From the NCBI RefSeq assembly GCF_004402215.1, contig NZ_SOEZ01000078.1, forward strand, positions 48,667 to 112,666: a stretch of DNA of 64,000 nt. Direction: 5' to 3'. Every line of letters starts with the position of its first letter. Position 1 is the first letter of the stretch. Origin of the DNA: Cryobacterium tagatosivorans. Its GTDB lineage: Bacteria; Actinomycetota; Actinomycetes; Actinomycetales; Microbacteriaceae. Both the position numbers and the translations under genes were made by a program. Shown here piece after piece: positions 1 through 9,555 of this stretch. A model generated the notes under the pieces. That model saw only the letters and a program-made list of their open reading frames with translations, ran no database searches and was not told where the DNA came from.

Positions 1-1
1 C

Positions 2-955
2 CCCGGGCGCGTTCTCTGGCCGGAGCGCGGGATCACCAAGCTCGACCTCGCCCGCTACCTGGTGGACGTGGGGGAGCCCTTCGTCGCCGCGAACGGCGAT
101 CGTCCCCTCTCCCTCCAGCGGTTCCCGGAGGGCATCGACGGCGAGCAGTACTTCTCGAAGAACCCGCCGAAGGGCGCGCCGGAGTATGTGCGGTCGGTGA
201 TGGTCGTCTACCCGAGCGGCCGGTCGCATCCGCAGCTCGTCATCGACGAACCCGCGGGCGCCGTCTGGGCGGTGCAGATGAACACCGTCGTGTTCCACCC
301 GTGGGCGTCCCGCGCCGGCAACACCGACAACCCGGACCAGCTGCGCATCGACCTCGACCCGCAGCCCGGCACCGACTTCGACGATGCCGTGCCGGCCGCG
401 CTCGAGCTGCGCGCGGTGCTCGCGGAGGCCGGTCTCACGGCCTTCGTCAAGACGTCCGGGAGCCGCGGCCTGCACGTGTTCGCGCCGATCGAGCCGACCC
501 GTGAGTTCCTCGAGGTGCGTCACGGAGTGATCGCGGCCGCCCGCGAACTCGAGCGACGGATGCCCGACCGGGTCACGACGTCCTGGTGGAAGGAGGAGCG
601 CGGCGAGCGGGTGTTCGTCGACTTCAACCAGGCCAACCGGGACCGCACGATGGCGGGCGCGTACAGCCCGCGCGCCCTCGCTCACGCGCCCGTCTCCTGC
701 CCGCTGGAGTGGGAGGAACTCGAGCGCACCGATCCGAAGACCCTCACGATCGGCACCGTGCCCGGGCGGCTGGCCGCCACCGGCGACCCGTGGGCGAACA
801 TGCACGCCCATCCCGGCACGATCGACGAGCTGCTCCGCTGGTGGGAGCGGGACGCGGCCGCCGGGCTCGGCGAGCTGCCCTTCCCGCCCGACTTCCCTAA
901 GATGCCGGGGGAGCCGACCCGCGTGCAGCCCAGCCGGGCCCGAAAGGACGGTTAG
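2..955 (+). CDS. ligD: LigD-type NHEJ DNA polymerase/primase domain protein (5' partial)
   Basis: This is the polymerase domain of bacterial non-homologous end joining, which fills or extends broken DNA ends with a preference for ribonucleotides. The reading frame is open from base 2, where it already encodes the family's opening VLWPERGITKLDL segment, so the true start lies left of the window and only the first residues are missing. Visible motifs are the metal-binding RIDLDP, the nucleotide-binding SGSRGLHVF, and VFVDFNQANRDRT with the third acidic residue. The chain ends shortly after the polymerase domain, so no ligase domain is fused downstream. A separate ATP-dependent ligase lies at 13583-14644. 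Its stop overlaps by four bases the stop of the convergent cytochrome gene. Confidence 0.9.
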   Translation, partial: PGRVLWPERGITKLDLARYLVDVGEPFVAANGDRPLSLQRFPEGIDGEQYFSKNPPKGAPEYVRSVMVVYPSGRSHPQLVIDEPAGAVWAVQMNTVVFHPWASRAGNTDNPDQLRIDLDPQPGTDFDDAVPAALELRAVLAEAGLTAFVKTSGSRGLHVFAPIEPTREFLEVRHGVIAAARELERRMPDRVTTSWWKEERGERVFVDFNQANRDRTMAGAYSPRALAHAPVSCPLEWEELERTDPKTLTIGTVPGRLAATGDPWANMHAHPGTIDELLRWWERDAAAGLGELPFPPDFPKMPGEPTRVQPSRARKDG

Positions 956-1878
956 CGGCGCACGGAACCCGTCAGGCCGGCGAGCGAACTGAGGATCGCC
1001 GGCTTCGCGGCGATCCAGGCGACCGCCATCACGATGAGGGAGAGCGCGAAGATGCCGAAGCCCCACCAGCTCAGGTCATCCCGGGCGGCGTACATGTGGT
1101 TGAGGTTGCGCAGGGCGCCCGTTGCGAGCACGAGCGTGACGTGCACGACGATGAATCCCGCGAACCACAGCATCACCGGGAAGTGCACGGCCCGCGCGAG
1201 CGGCAACGGGAATACCCGGTCGAGGCGGGCGAAGCGAGCTGCCAGGCCCGGAGCCATCCGGAGGCCGGTGATCAGGGCAAGCGGCGCCGCGATGAACACC
1301 GTGATGAAGTAGGCCAGCAGTTGCAGGGAGTTGTAGTTGACCCAGCCGTTCTCGGTCGGCCAGTTGAGCGACGCGTACTGGATGGCCACGGAGACGGCGT
1401 TGGGGAAGACGTCCCAGCTGAGCGGGACGATCCGCATCCACTGCCCGGTCGCGAAGATCAGCACGTAGAAGATCACCCCGTTGAGCACCCAGAGGGTGTC
1501 CAGGCTGAGGTGGAACCAGACGTGGAGCCCAATCCGCACGGGCGGGTTCTTCGTGCGGAGCAGACCGGTGTTGTTCCGGGTCCAGTACGCGGCGGTGCGC
1601 TTCGTGGTGCGGATCTGCAAGCCGGTGCGGATGATCAGCAGGATGAAGAACGCGTTCAGGAAGTGCTGCCAGCCGAGCCAGGCCGGGAAGCCGACCGGGG
1701 CGGATTCGGGCAGCTCGGAGCTGCCGGGATAGTCCGTCATGAACGACTGGACTGCGGGCAGTTCCCGAATCATCCTGGCGGCCAGGACCACCAGGAAGAG
1801 TCCGAGGAGGATCGCAGGCACGATCCAGACGAGTTTGAACCACCGGCTCTTCGTGAAGCCGGCCAGGACTTGGGCCAC
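952..1878 (-). CDS. Membrane cytochrome b (b561/thiosulfate-reductase-like) in the ETF operon
   Basis: A 308-residue integral membrane protein with about five hydrophobic segments (roughly 14-36, 68-88, 126-148, 187-206, 236-256 and 274-292). Candidate haem-ligand histidines lie inside or beside helices: H72, H119, H123, H232 and H246. This fits the prokaryotic cytochrome b/b561 fold that passes electrons to or from quinone. It starts with GTG directly after the stop of etfA with no gap, so the three genes etfB-etfA-cytochrome are very probably one transcript. I infer that it links the flavoprotein pool to the quinone pool, because no ETF:quinone oxidoreductase gene is present nearby. The family call is moderately sure; the partner is an inference from position. 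Confidence 0.65.
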   Translation of the reverse strand: MAQVLAGFTKSRWFKLVWIVPAILLGLFLVVLAARMIRELPAVQSFMTDYPGSSELPESAPVGFPAWLGWQHFLNAFFILLIIRTGLQIRTTKRTAAYWTRNNTGLLRTKNPPVRIGLHVWFHLSLDTLWVLNGVIFYVLIFATGQWMRIVPLSWDVFPNAVSVAIQYASLNWPTENGWVNYNSLQLLAYFITVFIAAPLALITGLRMAPGLAARFARLDRVFPLPLARAVHFPVMLWFAGFIVVHVTLVLATGALRNLNHMYAARDDLSWWGFGIFALSLIVMAVAWIAAKPAILSSLAGLTGSVRR

Positions 1879-2850
1879 TTAGCTCTTCCTCGCCTTGACG
1901 GCTTCGATGAGCTGCGGCACGACGGTGAAGAGGTCACCCACGACTCCGAAGTCCGCTACGTCGAAGATGGGGGAGTCGGCGTCCTTGTTGATCGCGACGA
2001 TGGTCTTGGCGCTCTGCATGCCGGCGCGGTGCTGGATCGCGCCGGAAATGCCGACCGCGATGTACAGGTTGGGCGACACGGTCACGCCGGTCTGGCCGAC
2101 CTGCATGTTGTGCTCGCAGTAGCCGGCGTCGACGGCTGCGCGCGACGCGCCGACGGCTGCGCCCAGCGCGTCGGCCAGTTCCTCGACGAGCACGAACTTC
2201 TCCCGCGAGCCGAGGCCGCGGCCGCCGGAGACCACGATGTCCGCGGTCTGCAGCGACGGGCGCTCGGAAGCCTGGGTCTGCTCGTGGCGCGCGGTGATCT
2301 CGGCGCCGACGGCGGTGTCGGCATCCAGATCGAGTTCGCGGATGGTGCCAGCGGCCGCCGGTGCGGTGCCGTCGACCGAGCCCTGTCGAAGCGAGATGAC
2401 CGGGATGCCCCTGGCGGCGCGGGCGGTCACGGTGAACGAGCCACCGAATGCCTGCTGCGTGACCAGGATGCCGGCGGCTCCGGCCGTGACGTCGACCGCG
2501 TCGCTCTGGAAGGCGCCGTCGATTCGCACAGCGAGCCGGGCGGCCGCCTCGCGGCTGTCGATCGAGTTGCCGACGATGACGGCCGACACCTCACCGGCGG
2601 CCAGGACCGCTGCGTGCAGGGCCGCGACCTGCGGGGTCACGAGCCGGGAGTCGGCGTCTGCCGAAGAGGCAACGAAGACGGTGGCGGCGCCGAGTGCGCC
2701 GAGGCTCGAGGCGATTTCTGCCGCGGTCCCCGGTTCGGTGACGACGACGGCGGCAGGCTCGCCGAGGCGGGCCGCCGCGACGAGCAGTTCGCCGGTGCTG
2801 GCGGCCGGGCGGCCGTTCGCGAGGTCTACAAGAACGAGTACGTGTGCCAT
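1879..2850 (-). CDS. etfA: Electron transfer flavoprotein, alpha subunit
   Basis: The 323-residue FAD-binding subunit of the soluble electron transfer flavoprotein that accepts electrons from acyl-CoA dehydrogenases. The N-terminal 180 residues form the alpha/beta ETF domain. The C-terminal FAD domain shows the family signature around [13 protein letters not shown], followed by [20 protein letters not shown], which places FAD. The length is usual for the family. It follows etfB by ten bases and is followed without a gap by the cytochrome b gene. The divergent acyl-CoA dehydrogenase operon at 3767 supplies likely electron donors. Confidence 0.95.
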   Translation of the reverse strand: MAHVLVLVDLANGRPAASTGELLVAAARLGEPAAVVVTEPGTAAEIASSLGALGAATVFVASSADADSRLVTPQVAALHAAVLAAGEVSAVIVGNSIDSREAAARLAVRIDGAFQSDAVDVTAGAAGILVTQQAFGGSFTVTARAARGIPVISLRQGSVDGTAPAAAGTIRELDLDADTAVGAEITARHEQTQASERPSLQTADIVVSGGRGLGSREKFVLVEELADALGAAVGASRAAVDAGYCEHNMQVGQTGVTVSPNLYIAVGISGAIQHRAGMQSAKTIVAINKDADSPIFDVADFGVVGDLFTVVPQLIEAVKARKS

Positions 2851-2860
2851 GGCTCTCTTC

Positions 2861-3640
2861 CTAGATCAGTTTCGCCTGGGCGAGGAAGTCGGCGAGCTGG
2901 GTTCCAGCCGTGCCGTCGTCCTTCACGATGGTGCCGCCGGACCTGGCCGGTCGGGGGGTGACGTCCTCGACGACGGACCAGGAGTTCGCGGCGCCCGTCT
3001 CCTCGGCCGGCAGGCCGAGGGCGGCCAGCCCCAGGGACTCGACCTTCTTCTTTTTTGCGGCCATGATGCCGCGGAAATTCGGGAAGCGCGCCTCGGCGAT
3101 CTGTTCGGTGACCGATACCAGGGCGGGCAGCGACGCCCGAACGTCCAGGTGACCGTCGTCGGTCATCCGCTCGCCGGTGACGACGTCGCCGGTGACGTCG
3201 AGCGTGCGCAGGAAGGTGAGCTGGGCCAGGCCGAGGCGCTCGGCGAGCATCGCGGGAACGGCCGCGGTGCGCCCGTCCGTCGACTCGTTGCCGGTGATGA
3301 CGAGGTCGAAGCCGCCCGGGCGGAGGGCCGCGGCCAGCGCGGCGGAGGTCTGCATGGCGTCGGAGCCGACCAGGCCATCGTCGACGACGTGGATGCCGTT
3401 GTCGGCGCCCATGGCCAGTGCCTTGCGAATCGCGGCGAGGGCGCTCGAGGGGCCCATGGTGACGACGGTCACTTCGCTGCCGGGGTTCGCTTCCTTGACG
3501 AGGAGCGCGGCCTCGACGGACTTCTCGTTGATCTCGTCAATGACGACTTCACCCTTGCGGTCCACCCGCTTCGTCGACGCGTCGATGCGGCGATCTCCCC
3601 AGGTATCGGGAACTTCTTTGACGAGCACTGCGATCTTCAT
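2861..3640 (-). CDS. etfB: Electron transfer flavoprotein, beta subunit
   Basis: The 259-residue AMP-binding partner of EtfA; the dimer carries electrons from acyl-CoA dehydrogenases to the respiratory chain. I chose the ATG at 3640 because the protein then opens with the standard [13 protein letters not shown] sequence and has a GGAGAG ribosome site about five bases upstream; longer in-frame extensions do not resemble ETF. Family hallmarks include [20 protein letters not shown] and the basic AAKKKKVE segment near the C terminus. It is the first gene of the etfB-etfA-cytochrome unit and is transcribed divergently from the valine operon. Confidence 0.95.
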   Translation of the reverse strand: MKIAVLVKEVPDTWGDRRIDASTKRVDRKGEVVIDEINEKSVEAALLVKEANPGSEVTVVTMGPSSALAAIRKALAMGADNGIHVVDDGLVGSDAMQTSAALAAALRPGGFDLVITGNESTDGRTAAVPAMLAERLGLAQLTFLRTLDVTGDVVTGERMTDDGHLDVRASLPALVSVTEQIAEARFPNFRGIMAAKKKKVESLGLAALGLPAEETGAANSWSVVEDVTPRPARSGGTIVKDDGTAGTQLADFLAQAKLI

Positions 3641-3766
3641 CACACTCTCCGTTTTCTTCATTGAAAGTGGGCGGAACTGTCCAAGCCTAGCTTGTCGGAG
3701 ATTTGGTAGGAGGCGCGTGAGATGTCCGACTAAGTTGAGTCCCGCAGGGCAACGGAGGGGCTGACA
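3641..3766. promoter_or_regulatory. Divergent control region between etfB and the valine operon, with an inverted repeat
   Basis: This 126-bp gap must hold the promoters of both divergent units. An imperfect dyad lies at 3691-3699 (CTTGTCGGA) and 3725-3734 (TCCGACTAAG), whose arms match except for one unpaired base. A spacer of 25 bases makes a classic compact operator less likely, so this is a weak candidate. A good ribosome site (ACGGAGGGG) precedes the ATG at 3767. No clear -35/-10 pair could be fixed by eye. Confidence 0.3.
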
Positions 3767-4903
3767 ATGTACGCGGTGACCGAGGATCAACGATCGATTG
3801 TGCAGATGGTCCGCCAATTCGCGGCCGAGTCACTGGCGCCGAACGCGGCCGAATGGGATGAAACCCACCACTTCCCGGTCGATGTCCTGCGCCGGGCCGG
3901 CGACCTCGGCATGGGCGGCATTTACGCGAGCGAGGAGTACGGCGGTTCCGGCCTGAGCCGGGCGGATGCCGTGCTGATCTTCGAGGAACTGGCCAAGGGC
4001 GACACCACGATCGCCGCGTACATCTCGATCCACAACATGGTCACCTGGATGATCGACAGCTTCGGAAACGACGTGCAGCGCGCGGACTGGGTGCCGCGGC
4101 TCGCATCCATGGAGGCGCTCGGTAGTTACTGCCTGACCGAGCCGGGCGCGGGATCCGACGCGGCCGCGCTCACCACCCGGGCGGAGCGGGACGGCGCTGA
4201 CTACGTCATCAACGGGGTCAAGCAGTTCATCTCCGGCGCGGGAGTGTCCAGTATCTACATCGTCATGGCTCGCACCGGTGACAACGGCAGCCAGGGCATC
4301 AGCGCCATCGTCGTGCCGGCCGGGACGGCCGGATTGTCCTTCGGCCCGCTCGAGAAGAAGATGGGCTGGCACGCGCAGCCGACCAGGCAGGTCATCTTCG
4401 AGGATGTCCGCGTTCCGACCGGGAACCTCCTCGCCCAGGAGGGCGACGGCTTCGGCATCGCGATGAGCGGCCTGAACGGCGGGCGCCTCAACATCGGCGC
4501 GTGCTCGCTCGGCGGCGGACAGGCGGCGCTGGACCAGAGCGTCGCCTACCTCAAGGACCGCACGGCCTTCGGCGGGCCGCTGATCAAGCAGGAGGCGCTT
4601 CTCTTCGAGCTCGCCGACATGGACACCCAACTCGAGACGGCGCGCACGCTGCTGGCCCGGGCGGCCGAGTCCCTCGATCGCGGTGACGCCGACAGCGTGA
4701 AGCTGTGCGCGATGGCGAAGCGCGTCGCAACCGATGCGGGGTTCACGGTGGCCAACTCGGCCCTGCAGCTCCACGGCGGCTACGGCTACCTGGCCGACTA
4801 CGGACTCGAACGCATCGTGCGCGACCTGCGCGTGCACCAGATCCTCGAGGGCACGAACGAGATCATGCGCCTCATCATCGGCCGCAGCCTGGCCGAAGCA
4901 TGA
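3767..4903 (+). CDS. Acyl-CoA dehydrogenase, probable isobutyryl-CoA dehydrogenase
   Basis: A 378-residue flavoprotein that should oxidise isobutyryl-CoA to methacrylyl-CoA and hand electrons to EtfAB. The three acyl-CoA dehydrogenase parts are in order: helical N domain (1-110), beta domain with YCLTEPGAGSD (about 125-135), and C domain ending in QLHGGYGYLADY and ILEGTNEIMR, which carries the usual catalytic glutamate position. The isobutyryl preference is inferred from the next three genes, which encode the following steps of valine breakdown. Its stop overlaps the start of the hydrolase gene. A general short-chain acyl-CoA dehydrogenase is the alternative. Confidence 0.85.
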   Translation: MYAVTEDQRSIVQMVRQFAAESLAPNAAEWDETHHFPVDVLRRAGDLGMGGIYASEEYGGSGLSRADAVLIFEELAKGDTTIAAYISIHNMVTWMIDSFGNDVQRADWVPRLASMEALGSYCLTEPGAGSDAAALTTRAERDGADYVINGVKQFISGAGVSSIYIVMARTGDNGSQGISAIVVPAGTAGLSFGPLEKKMGWHAQPTRQVIFEDVRVPTGNLLAQEGDGFGIAMSGLNGGRLNIGACSLGGGQAALDQSVAYLKDRTAFGGPLIKQEALLFELADMDTQLETARTLLARAAESLDRGDADSVKLCAMAKRVATDAGFTVANSALQLHGGYGYLADYGLERIVRDLRVHQILEGTNEIMRLIIGRSLAEA

Positions 4904-5988
4904 TGACGGGCACCGACGAGATCATCGTCACGCGCGCCGGGATTCTCGGGCACATCGTGCTCAACCGGCCGAAGACACTGAACGCCCTGAGCCACGCCAT
5001 GATCACGGCCATCACCGGGGCGCTGCGGGAATGGGAAGCCGACGACGACCTGCGGACCGTGCTGATTTCCGGCGCGGGCGAACGCGGACTCTGCGCCGGG
5101 GGCGACATCGTCGCGATCTACAACGACGCGAAGGCCGGCACCGGCGAGGCCGCACGCTTCTGGGCCGATGAGTACGCCCTCAACGCGAAGATCGCGAGCT
5201 ACCCGAAGCCGTTCGTGGCGTTCATGGACGGCCTCGTGCTCGGCGGGGGAGTCGGCGTGTCCGCGCACGGCTCCGTGCGGATCGTCACCGAGCGCACCAG
5301 GATCGGAATGCCCGAAGTGGCCATCGGCTTCACCCCCGACGTGGGCGGCAGCTATCTGCTCTCCCGCGCCCCCGGCGAACTGGGCACACACGCCGCGCTG
5401 ACCGGGGGAATGTTCACCGGGCCGGACGCCATCGAACTCGGCCTGGCCGATCACTTCGTGCCGAGCGAGGACCTCGGACGGCTGGCGCTGGCCCTCGAAT
5501 CGATTCCCGCGAGCCGCGCGGTTGCCGAATACCAGCGCGCCGCCCCTGCGTCGACGCTGGCCGGGCAGCGCACCTGGATCGACGAGTGCTATTCCGCCGA
5601 CGACGCCTCGGAGATCGTCGCCCGCCTGCAGGCGTCGGACGTCCCGGAGGCCCGGGCCGCGGCAGCCACGGTGCTCGCCAAATCGCCGACGGCCGTCTGC
5701 GTTGCCCTCGAGTCGCTGCGCCGGGCCCGCCGGCTCGACAGCCTCGAGGAGACGCTGAACCAGGAATACCGGGTGTCCCTGCGGCTCGCGGCCGGTGCCG
5801 AGTTCAGCGAGGGCGTTCGGGCGCAGGTCATCGACAAGGACAGGAACCCGCACTGGTCGCCGCCCCTCCTCCGTGACGTGGAGCAGTCGGCCGTCGAGGG
5901 ATACTTCGAGAGCCTCGGCTCCCGGGAGCTCGGACTCTCCCCGGGCACAGCAGCCCCATCGGGCACGGCAGACAGGAGCAGGGCATGA
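4900..5988 (+). CDS. 3-hydroxyisobutyryl-CoA hydrolase (crotonase superfamily)
   Basis: A 362-residue crotonase-fold thioesterase that releases 3-hydroxyisobutyrate from its CoA ester in valine catabolism. It is longer than ordinary enoyl-CoA hydratases and carries the hydrolase-type signatures [50 protein letters not shown] and HAALTGG. Two adjacent ATG codons at 4900 and 4903 overlap the stop of the dehydrogenase, so translation is probably coupled. The gene end overlaps the mmsB start by four bases. The match to the hydrolase subgroup is strong; other crotonase functions are less likely in this operon. Confidence 0.88.
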   Translation: MMTGTDEIIVTRAGILGHIVLNRPKTLNALSHAMITAITGALREWEADDDLRTVLISGAGERGLCAGGDIVAIYNDAKAGTGEAARFWADEYALNAKIASYPKPFVAFMDGLVLGGGVGVSAHGSVRIVTERTRIGMPEVAIGFTPDVGGSYLLSRAPGELGTHAALTGGMFTGPDAIELGLADHFVPSEDLGRLALALESIPASRAVAEYQRAAPASTLAGQRTWIDECYSADDASEIVARLQASDVPEARAAAATVLAKSPTAVCVALESLRRARRLDSLEETLNQEYRVSLRLAAGAEFSEGVRAQVIDKDRNPHWSPPLLRDVEQSAVEGYFESLGSRELGLSPGTAAPSGTADRSRA

Positions 5989-6887
5989 CGAAGATCGCAT
6001 TCATCGGACTGGGCAATATGGGCGGCCCGATGGCCGCCAACCTGGCCAGGGCCGGCCACCAGGTGTCCGGCTACGACGTCGTGCCTGCGGCCCTCGCGCA
6101 CGCCAGGGAGAACGGCGTCGACGCACTGGGCTCCGCGGCCGAGTCGGTGGCCGGGGCCGAGGTCGTCATCACCATGTTGCCGAGCGGCGCGCACGTGCTG
6201 GGCGCCTACCGCGACGGACTCCTCGCCGCGGCGCAGCCGGGAACCCTGTTCATCGACTCGTCCACGATCGACGTGGACGACGCCCGCGCGGCACGCGAAC
6301 TCGCGCGGGACGCCGGGCACCGCGGCCTCGACGCCCCGGTCTCCGGAGGCGTCGGAGGGGCAGAGGCCGGCACACTGACCTTCATGGTCGGCGCCGACGA
6401 CCCGGACTTCGCGGCGGCCGAGCCGATTCTCGCCGTCATGGGTGCCCGGGTCGTGCATTGTGGTGGCTCCGGGGCGGGCCAGGCCGCGAAGATCTGCAAC
6501 AACCTGATCCTCGGCGTTTCGATGATCGCCGTGAGCGAGGCCTTCGTGCTGGGGGAGAAGCTGGGACTCACGCACCAGGCGCTCTTCGATGTCGCCTCAG
6601 CGGCATCCGGACAGTGCTGGGCGCTCACCACGAACTGCCCGGTGCCCGGGCCCGTGCCGTCGAGCCCGGCCAACCGCGATTACCAGCCAGGGTTCGCCGG
6701 CGCTCTGATGGCCAAGGACCTCGGGCTCGCGCTGAACGCGCTCGAAGCCACCGGGACCGCAGCCCAGCTCGGCCCGCTCGCCGCCTCGATCTACCGCCGC
6801 TTCGCCGACGAGGGCGGGGCCGGCCTCGACTTCTCGGCCATCATCAACACGATTCGTCACAATTCCAACCTGGAGGTCTCGGCATGA
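5985..6887 (+). CDS. mmsB: 3-hydroxyisobutyrate dehydrogenase
   Basis: A 300-residue NAD-dependent enzyme that oxidises 3-hydroxyisobutyrate to methylmalonate semialdehyde. The N-terminal Rossmann motif [17 protein letters not shown], the substrate loop [21 protein letters not shown] and the catalytic lysine in [11 protein letters not shown] are all visible, as expected for the beta-hydroxyacid dehydrogenase family. Four-base overlaps on both sides tie it to the hydrolase and to the hydratase. The methylmalonate semialdehyde dehydrogenase (mmsA) needed for the next step is not in the window. Confidence 0.93.
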   Translation: MTKIAFIGLGNMGGPMAANLARAGHQVSGYDVVPAALAHARENGVDALGSAAESVAGAEVVITMLPSGAHVLGAYRDGLLAAAQPGTLFIDSSTIDVDDARAARELARDAGHRGLDAPVSGGVGGAEAGTLTFMVGADDPDFAAAEPILAVMGARVVHCGGSGAGQAAKICNNLILGVSMIAVSEAFVLGEKLGLTHQALFDVASAASGQCWALTTNCPVPGPVPSSPANRDYQPGFAGALMAKDLGLALNALEATGTAAQLGPLAASIYRRFADEGGAGLDFSAIINTIRHNSNLEVSA

Positions 6888-7660
6888 CAGAGTACGAAAA
6901 CATCATCCTCGAGCGCCGAGGGCGAGTGGGCCTGATCACGCTCAACCGGCCCGAGGCACTCAACGCCCTCAATCTCGGCATGCTGCAGGATGTCGTCGCC
7001 GCCGCGACCGAGTTCGACCGCGACCCGGAGATCGGCGCCATCGTGCTCACCGGCTCGGCACGGGCATTCGCGGCCGGGGCGGACATCAAGGAGATGGCGA
7101 CCAGGTCCTTCGTCGAGATGTACCTCGTCGACTGGTTCGCCGGCTGGGATCGGTTCACGGCCGTCAGGACACCCGTGGTGGCCGCGGTCGCCGGGCACGC
7201 GCTCGGCGGCGGCTGCGAACTCGCGATGATGTGCGACTTCATCCTCGCCGCCGACACCGCGAAGTTCGGCCAGCCCGAGATCAAGCTGGGCGTCATTCCC
7301 GGCATCGGGGGCTCGCAGCGGCTGACGCGCGCCGTCGGCAAGGCCAAGGCGATGGAGATGATCCTCACCGGCCGCACCATCGACGCCGTGGAGGCGGAGC
7401 GCGCCGGCCTGGTGGCGCGGATCATCCCCGCCGACGACCTCCTCGCAGAGGCCATGGCGACCGCGACGACCATCGCGGGCATGTCCCTCCCGGTGGCGAT
7501 GATGGCCAAGGAAGTCGTCAACGCGGCCTACGAGACCCTCCTCGAGGGAGGCATCCGCTTCGAGCGCCGGGTGTTCCACTCCGGCTTCGCCACCGAGGAC
7601 CAGAAGGAGGGCATGAACGCCTTCATTGAGAAGCGCGCCCCCCGCTTCTCACACCGGTAG
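6884..7660 (+). CDS. Enoyl-CoA hydratase, probable methacrylyl-CoA hydratase
   Basis: A 258-residue crotonase. The start at 6884 overlaps the mmsB stop (ATGA) and gives the usual [18 protein letters not shown] opening; the much longer upstream open frame is antisense noise. The oxyanion-hole segments [12 protein letters not shown] and [14 protein letters not shown], and the two active-site glutamates in CELAMM and [14 protein letters not shown], are present, so it should hydrate an enoyl-CoA. In this operon the likely substrate is methacrylyl-CoA from isobutyryl-CoA, but a general short-chain role is possible. Confidence 0.9.
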   Translation: MTEYENIILERRGRVGLITLNRPEALNALNLGMLQDVVAAATEFDRDPEIGAIVLTGSARAFAAGADIKEMATRSFVEMYLVDWFAGWDRFTAVRTPVVAAVAGHALGGGCELAMMCDFILAADTAKFGQPEIKLGVIPGIGGSQRLTRAVGKAKAMEMILTGRTIDAVEAERAGLVARIIPADDLLAEAMATATTIAGMSLPVAMMAKEVVNAAYETLLEGGIRFERRVFHSGFATEDQKEGMNAFIEKRAPRFSHR

Positions 7661-7736
7661 AAAGCGAATCCCACGTTCGCGCTTCCCTGAGGTAGTATTG
7701 CCAATAAGTGAATTCAGAATCACAATTGGAGTCGAC

Positions 7737-8888
7737 GTGGATTTTTCTCTCTCAGATGAGCATGCAGACCTGAAGGCGGCGGTCGCCAGCATCGTCAGGC
7801 CCTACGGCGGCACCTACTACGCCGAGCACTCCAAGAACCGCGAGCCCTGCGACGAGGTCTGGCAGGCACTCGGTGAGGCCGGGCTCATCGGCGTCAACAT
7901 CCCCGAAGCGTTCGGCGGCGGCGGAGCCGGAATGCTCGAACTCGCCCTCGTCGCCGAGGAGAGCGCCGCCCAGGGTGTCCCGCTGCTCCTCATCCTCGTC
8001 TCGGCGGCCATCTCCGCCGAGGTCATCACGGCCTTCGGCACGGATGACCAGCGCCAGGCCTGGCTTCCCGGCCTCGCGGCCGGCACATCGAAGATGGCCT
8101 TCGCCATCACGGAGCCCGACGCCGGCTCCAACACGCACCTGATCGCCACCACGGCTCGCCGCGATGGCGACGACTGGGTTCTCTCCGGCTCCAAGTACTA
8201 CATCTCCGGCGTCGACGAGTCCGACGCGGTGCTCGTCGTTGCCCGCACCGGCCGCAAGGACGACGGCAAGCCGCTGATGTCGCTCTTCATCGTGCCGGTC
8301 GGCACGCCGGGACTCGAGAAGACGCGGATCGAGATGGACGTCATGCTTCCGGAGAAGCAGTACACCCTCTTCTTCGACGATGTGCGCGTGCCAGCGGACG
8401 CCCTCGTCGGCGAGGAGGGGAAGGGCTTCCAGCAGGTCTTCCACGGACTCAACCCCGAGCGCATCACCGGCGCGGCCCTGTGCATCGGCATCGCACGGTT
8501 CGCCCTCGCCCAGGCTGCGAAGTACGCCAGCGAGCGGGAGGTGTGGGGCGTTCCGCTCGGAACCCACCAGGGCCTCGCGCATCCCCTCGCGAAGGCGAGC
8601 ATGGAGACCGAGCTCGCCGCCCTGATGATGCGCAAGGCCGCCTGGCTGCACGACGCCGGGCTGCCGGCCGGCGAGGCGTCGAACACGGCCAAGTACGCGG
8701 CGGCCGAGGCGGCCTTGGCCGCCATCGACGCGGCCATCCAGACCATGGGCGGCAACGGCCTGGCCCAGGAATACGGACTCCTGCCCTACTGGGGCCTGGC
8801 CCGCCTGCTGCGCATCGCCCCGGTGAGCCGGGAGATGATCCTCAACTACATCGCGCAGCACAGCCTGGGACTGCCGAAGTCCTACTGA
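7737..8888 (+). CDS. Acyl-CoA dehydrogenase family protein
   Basis: A 383-residue acyl-CoA dehydrogenase. The GTG at 7737 is chosen because GGAG lies five bases upstream and the protein then begins MDFSLSDEHADLKAAV, the usual family opening. The mid domain has AFAITEPDAGSNTH and the C domain ends in QTMGGNGLAQEYG and SREMILNYIAQHSLG. The canonical GTNEI loop is replaced by PVSREMI, which keeps a glutamate at the catalytic position. It lies 76 bases after the valine operon, so it may be read through or have its own promoter. The substrate is unknown; a short- or branched-chain acyl-CoA is likely from context. Confidence 0.85.
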   Translation: MDFSLSDEHADLKAAVASIVRPYGGTYYAEHSKNREPCDEVWQALGEAGLIGVNIPEAFGGGGAGMLELALVAEESAAQGVPLLLILVSAAISAEVITAFGTDDQRQAWLPGLAAGTSKMAFAITEPDAGSNTHLIATTARRDGDDWVLSGSKYYISGVDESDAVLVVARTGRKDDGKPLMSLFIVPVGTPGLEKTRIEMDVMLPEKQYTLFFDDVRVPADALVGEEGKGFQQVFHGLNPERITGAALCIGIARFALAQAAKYASEREVWGVPLGTHQGLAHPLAKASMETELAALMMRKAAWLHDAGLPAGEASNTAKYAAAEAALAAIDAAIQTMGGNGLAQEYGLLPYWGLARLLRIAPVSREMILNYIAQHSLGLPKSY

Positions 8889-8900
8889 TTGCAACTCCCG

Positions 8901-8950
8901 GTTGGGAGAAAACACCTTCGTCACGAAATTGAAGGTTCCTTCTCCGCAAC
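8901..8950. repeat. Dispersed palindrome, copy R1 (degenerate)
   Basis: Imperfect inverted repeat with arms 8901-8919 and 8931-8950 around an 11-base loop, between the convergent acyl-CoA dehydrogenase and TetR genes. The right arm read in reverse gives GTTGCGGAGAAGGAACCTTC, and the left arm is GTTGGGAGAAAACACCTTC. It belongs to the same sequence family as the better-preserved copies at 32300, 48209 and 52713. It may work as a two-way terminator, but there is no strong T run. Confidence 0.7.
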
Positions 8951-8958
8951 TCAAACTG

Positions 8959-9555
8959 TCAGGGGACGGTGACGCCCGTCCTGAGCGCCGAACTCGCCAT
9001 CTCGGTGATCGCGGCGATGATCTGGGGGGCGGGCAGCCGATTGTCATAGGTGCAGATCGAGTTGATCAGGGCGAGCACGCCCTGGACGACCATGCGCAGT
9101 TCCGGCTCGCTCGACCCGGGCGAGATCTCCGCGCAGACGCGCATCCATTCGCCGATCAGTTCGCGCTGCTGCCTGCGGAGCCGGCGCAGTTCCTCGGCCG
9201 GCAGGTTGCCGGAGTCGCGGAGATAGACGGCGACGAGTGAGCGGTTCTCGATCACGATTTCGGTCTGTTTGCGGATCATCGCATCCAGCCGGGCCGGCCC
9301 GGCCTCCGTCGTGGCGATGATGTCGCGCGTGCCCGAGTGCATCGCGTCGATCACGCGCTCGAGGAGGACGCCGAGGATCGTCGCCTTGGAATCGAAGTGG
9401 CGGTACACGCCCGAACCGACGATCCCCGCGGCCGCCCCGATCTGTGCCATGCTGACGGCCGAGTAGCCGGCCTCCGCCATGAGGTCCGCGGCTGACCGCA
9501 GGATCAGCTCGCGCCGGTCGGCGCCCTTGGCTGACTTGGGCCCGGTGTCTGTCAT
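8959..9555 (-). CDS. TetR/AcrR family transcriptional regulator
   Basis: A 198-residue repressor. The N-terminal helix-turn-helix (about residues 12-62) shows the family pattern RRELILRSAADLMAEAGYSAVSMAQIGAAAGI followed by YRHFDSKATILGVLLE. The C-terminal two thirds are the ligand-binding helices. Its ATG overlaps by four bases the stop of the upstream TIGR03084-type gene, so the two are co-transcribed from 10421. Because of the nearby acyl-CoA genes, an acyl-CoA ligand is a reasonable guess, as for other TetR proteins beside fatty-acid or valine catabolism genes; the sequence does not prove this. Confidence 0.92.
   Translation of the reverse strand: MTDTGPKSAKGADRRELILRSAADLMAEAGYSAVSMAQIGAAAGIVGSGVYRHFDSKATILGVLLERVIDAMHSGTRDIIATTEAGPARLDAMIRKQTEIVIENRSLVAVYLRDSGNLPAEELRRLRRQQRELIGEWMRVCAEISPGSSEPELRMVVQGVLALINSICTYDNRLPAPQIIAAITEMASSALRTGVTVP

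Noticed and set aside
1096..2961. A 621-codon open frame on the plus strand across the cytochrome and etfA genes
   Set aside because: It is antisense to two clear genes; its predicted protein is a low-complexity mix of Arg, Gly, Asp and Val, typical of antisense frames in GC-rich DNA.
8889..8958. Insertion sequence remnant with terminal inverted repeats
   Set aside because: There is no transposase fragment, and the arms surround only an 11-base loop; it fits a hairpin family better.
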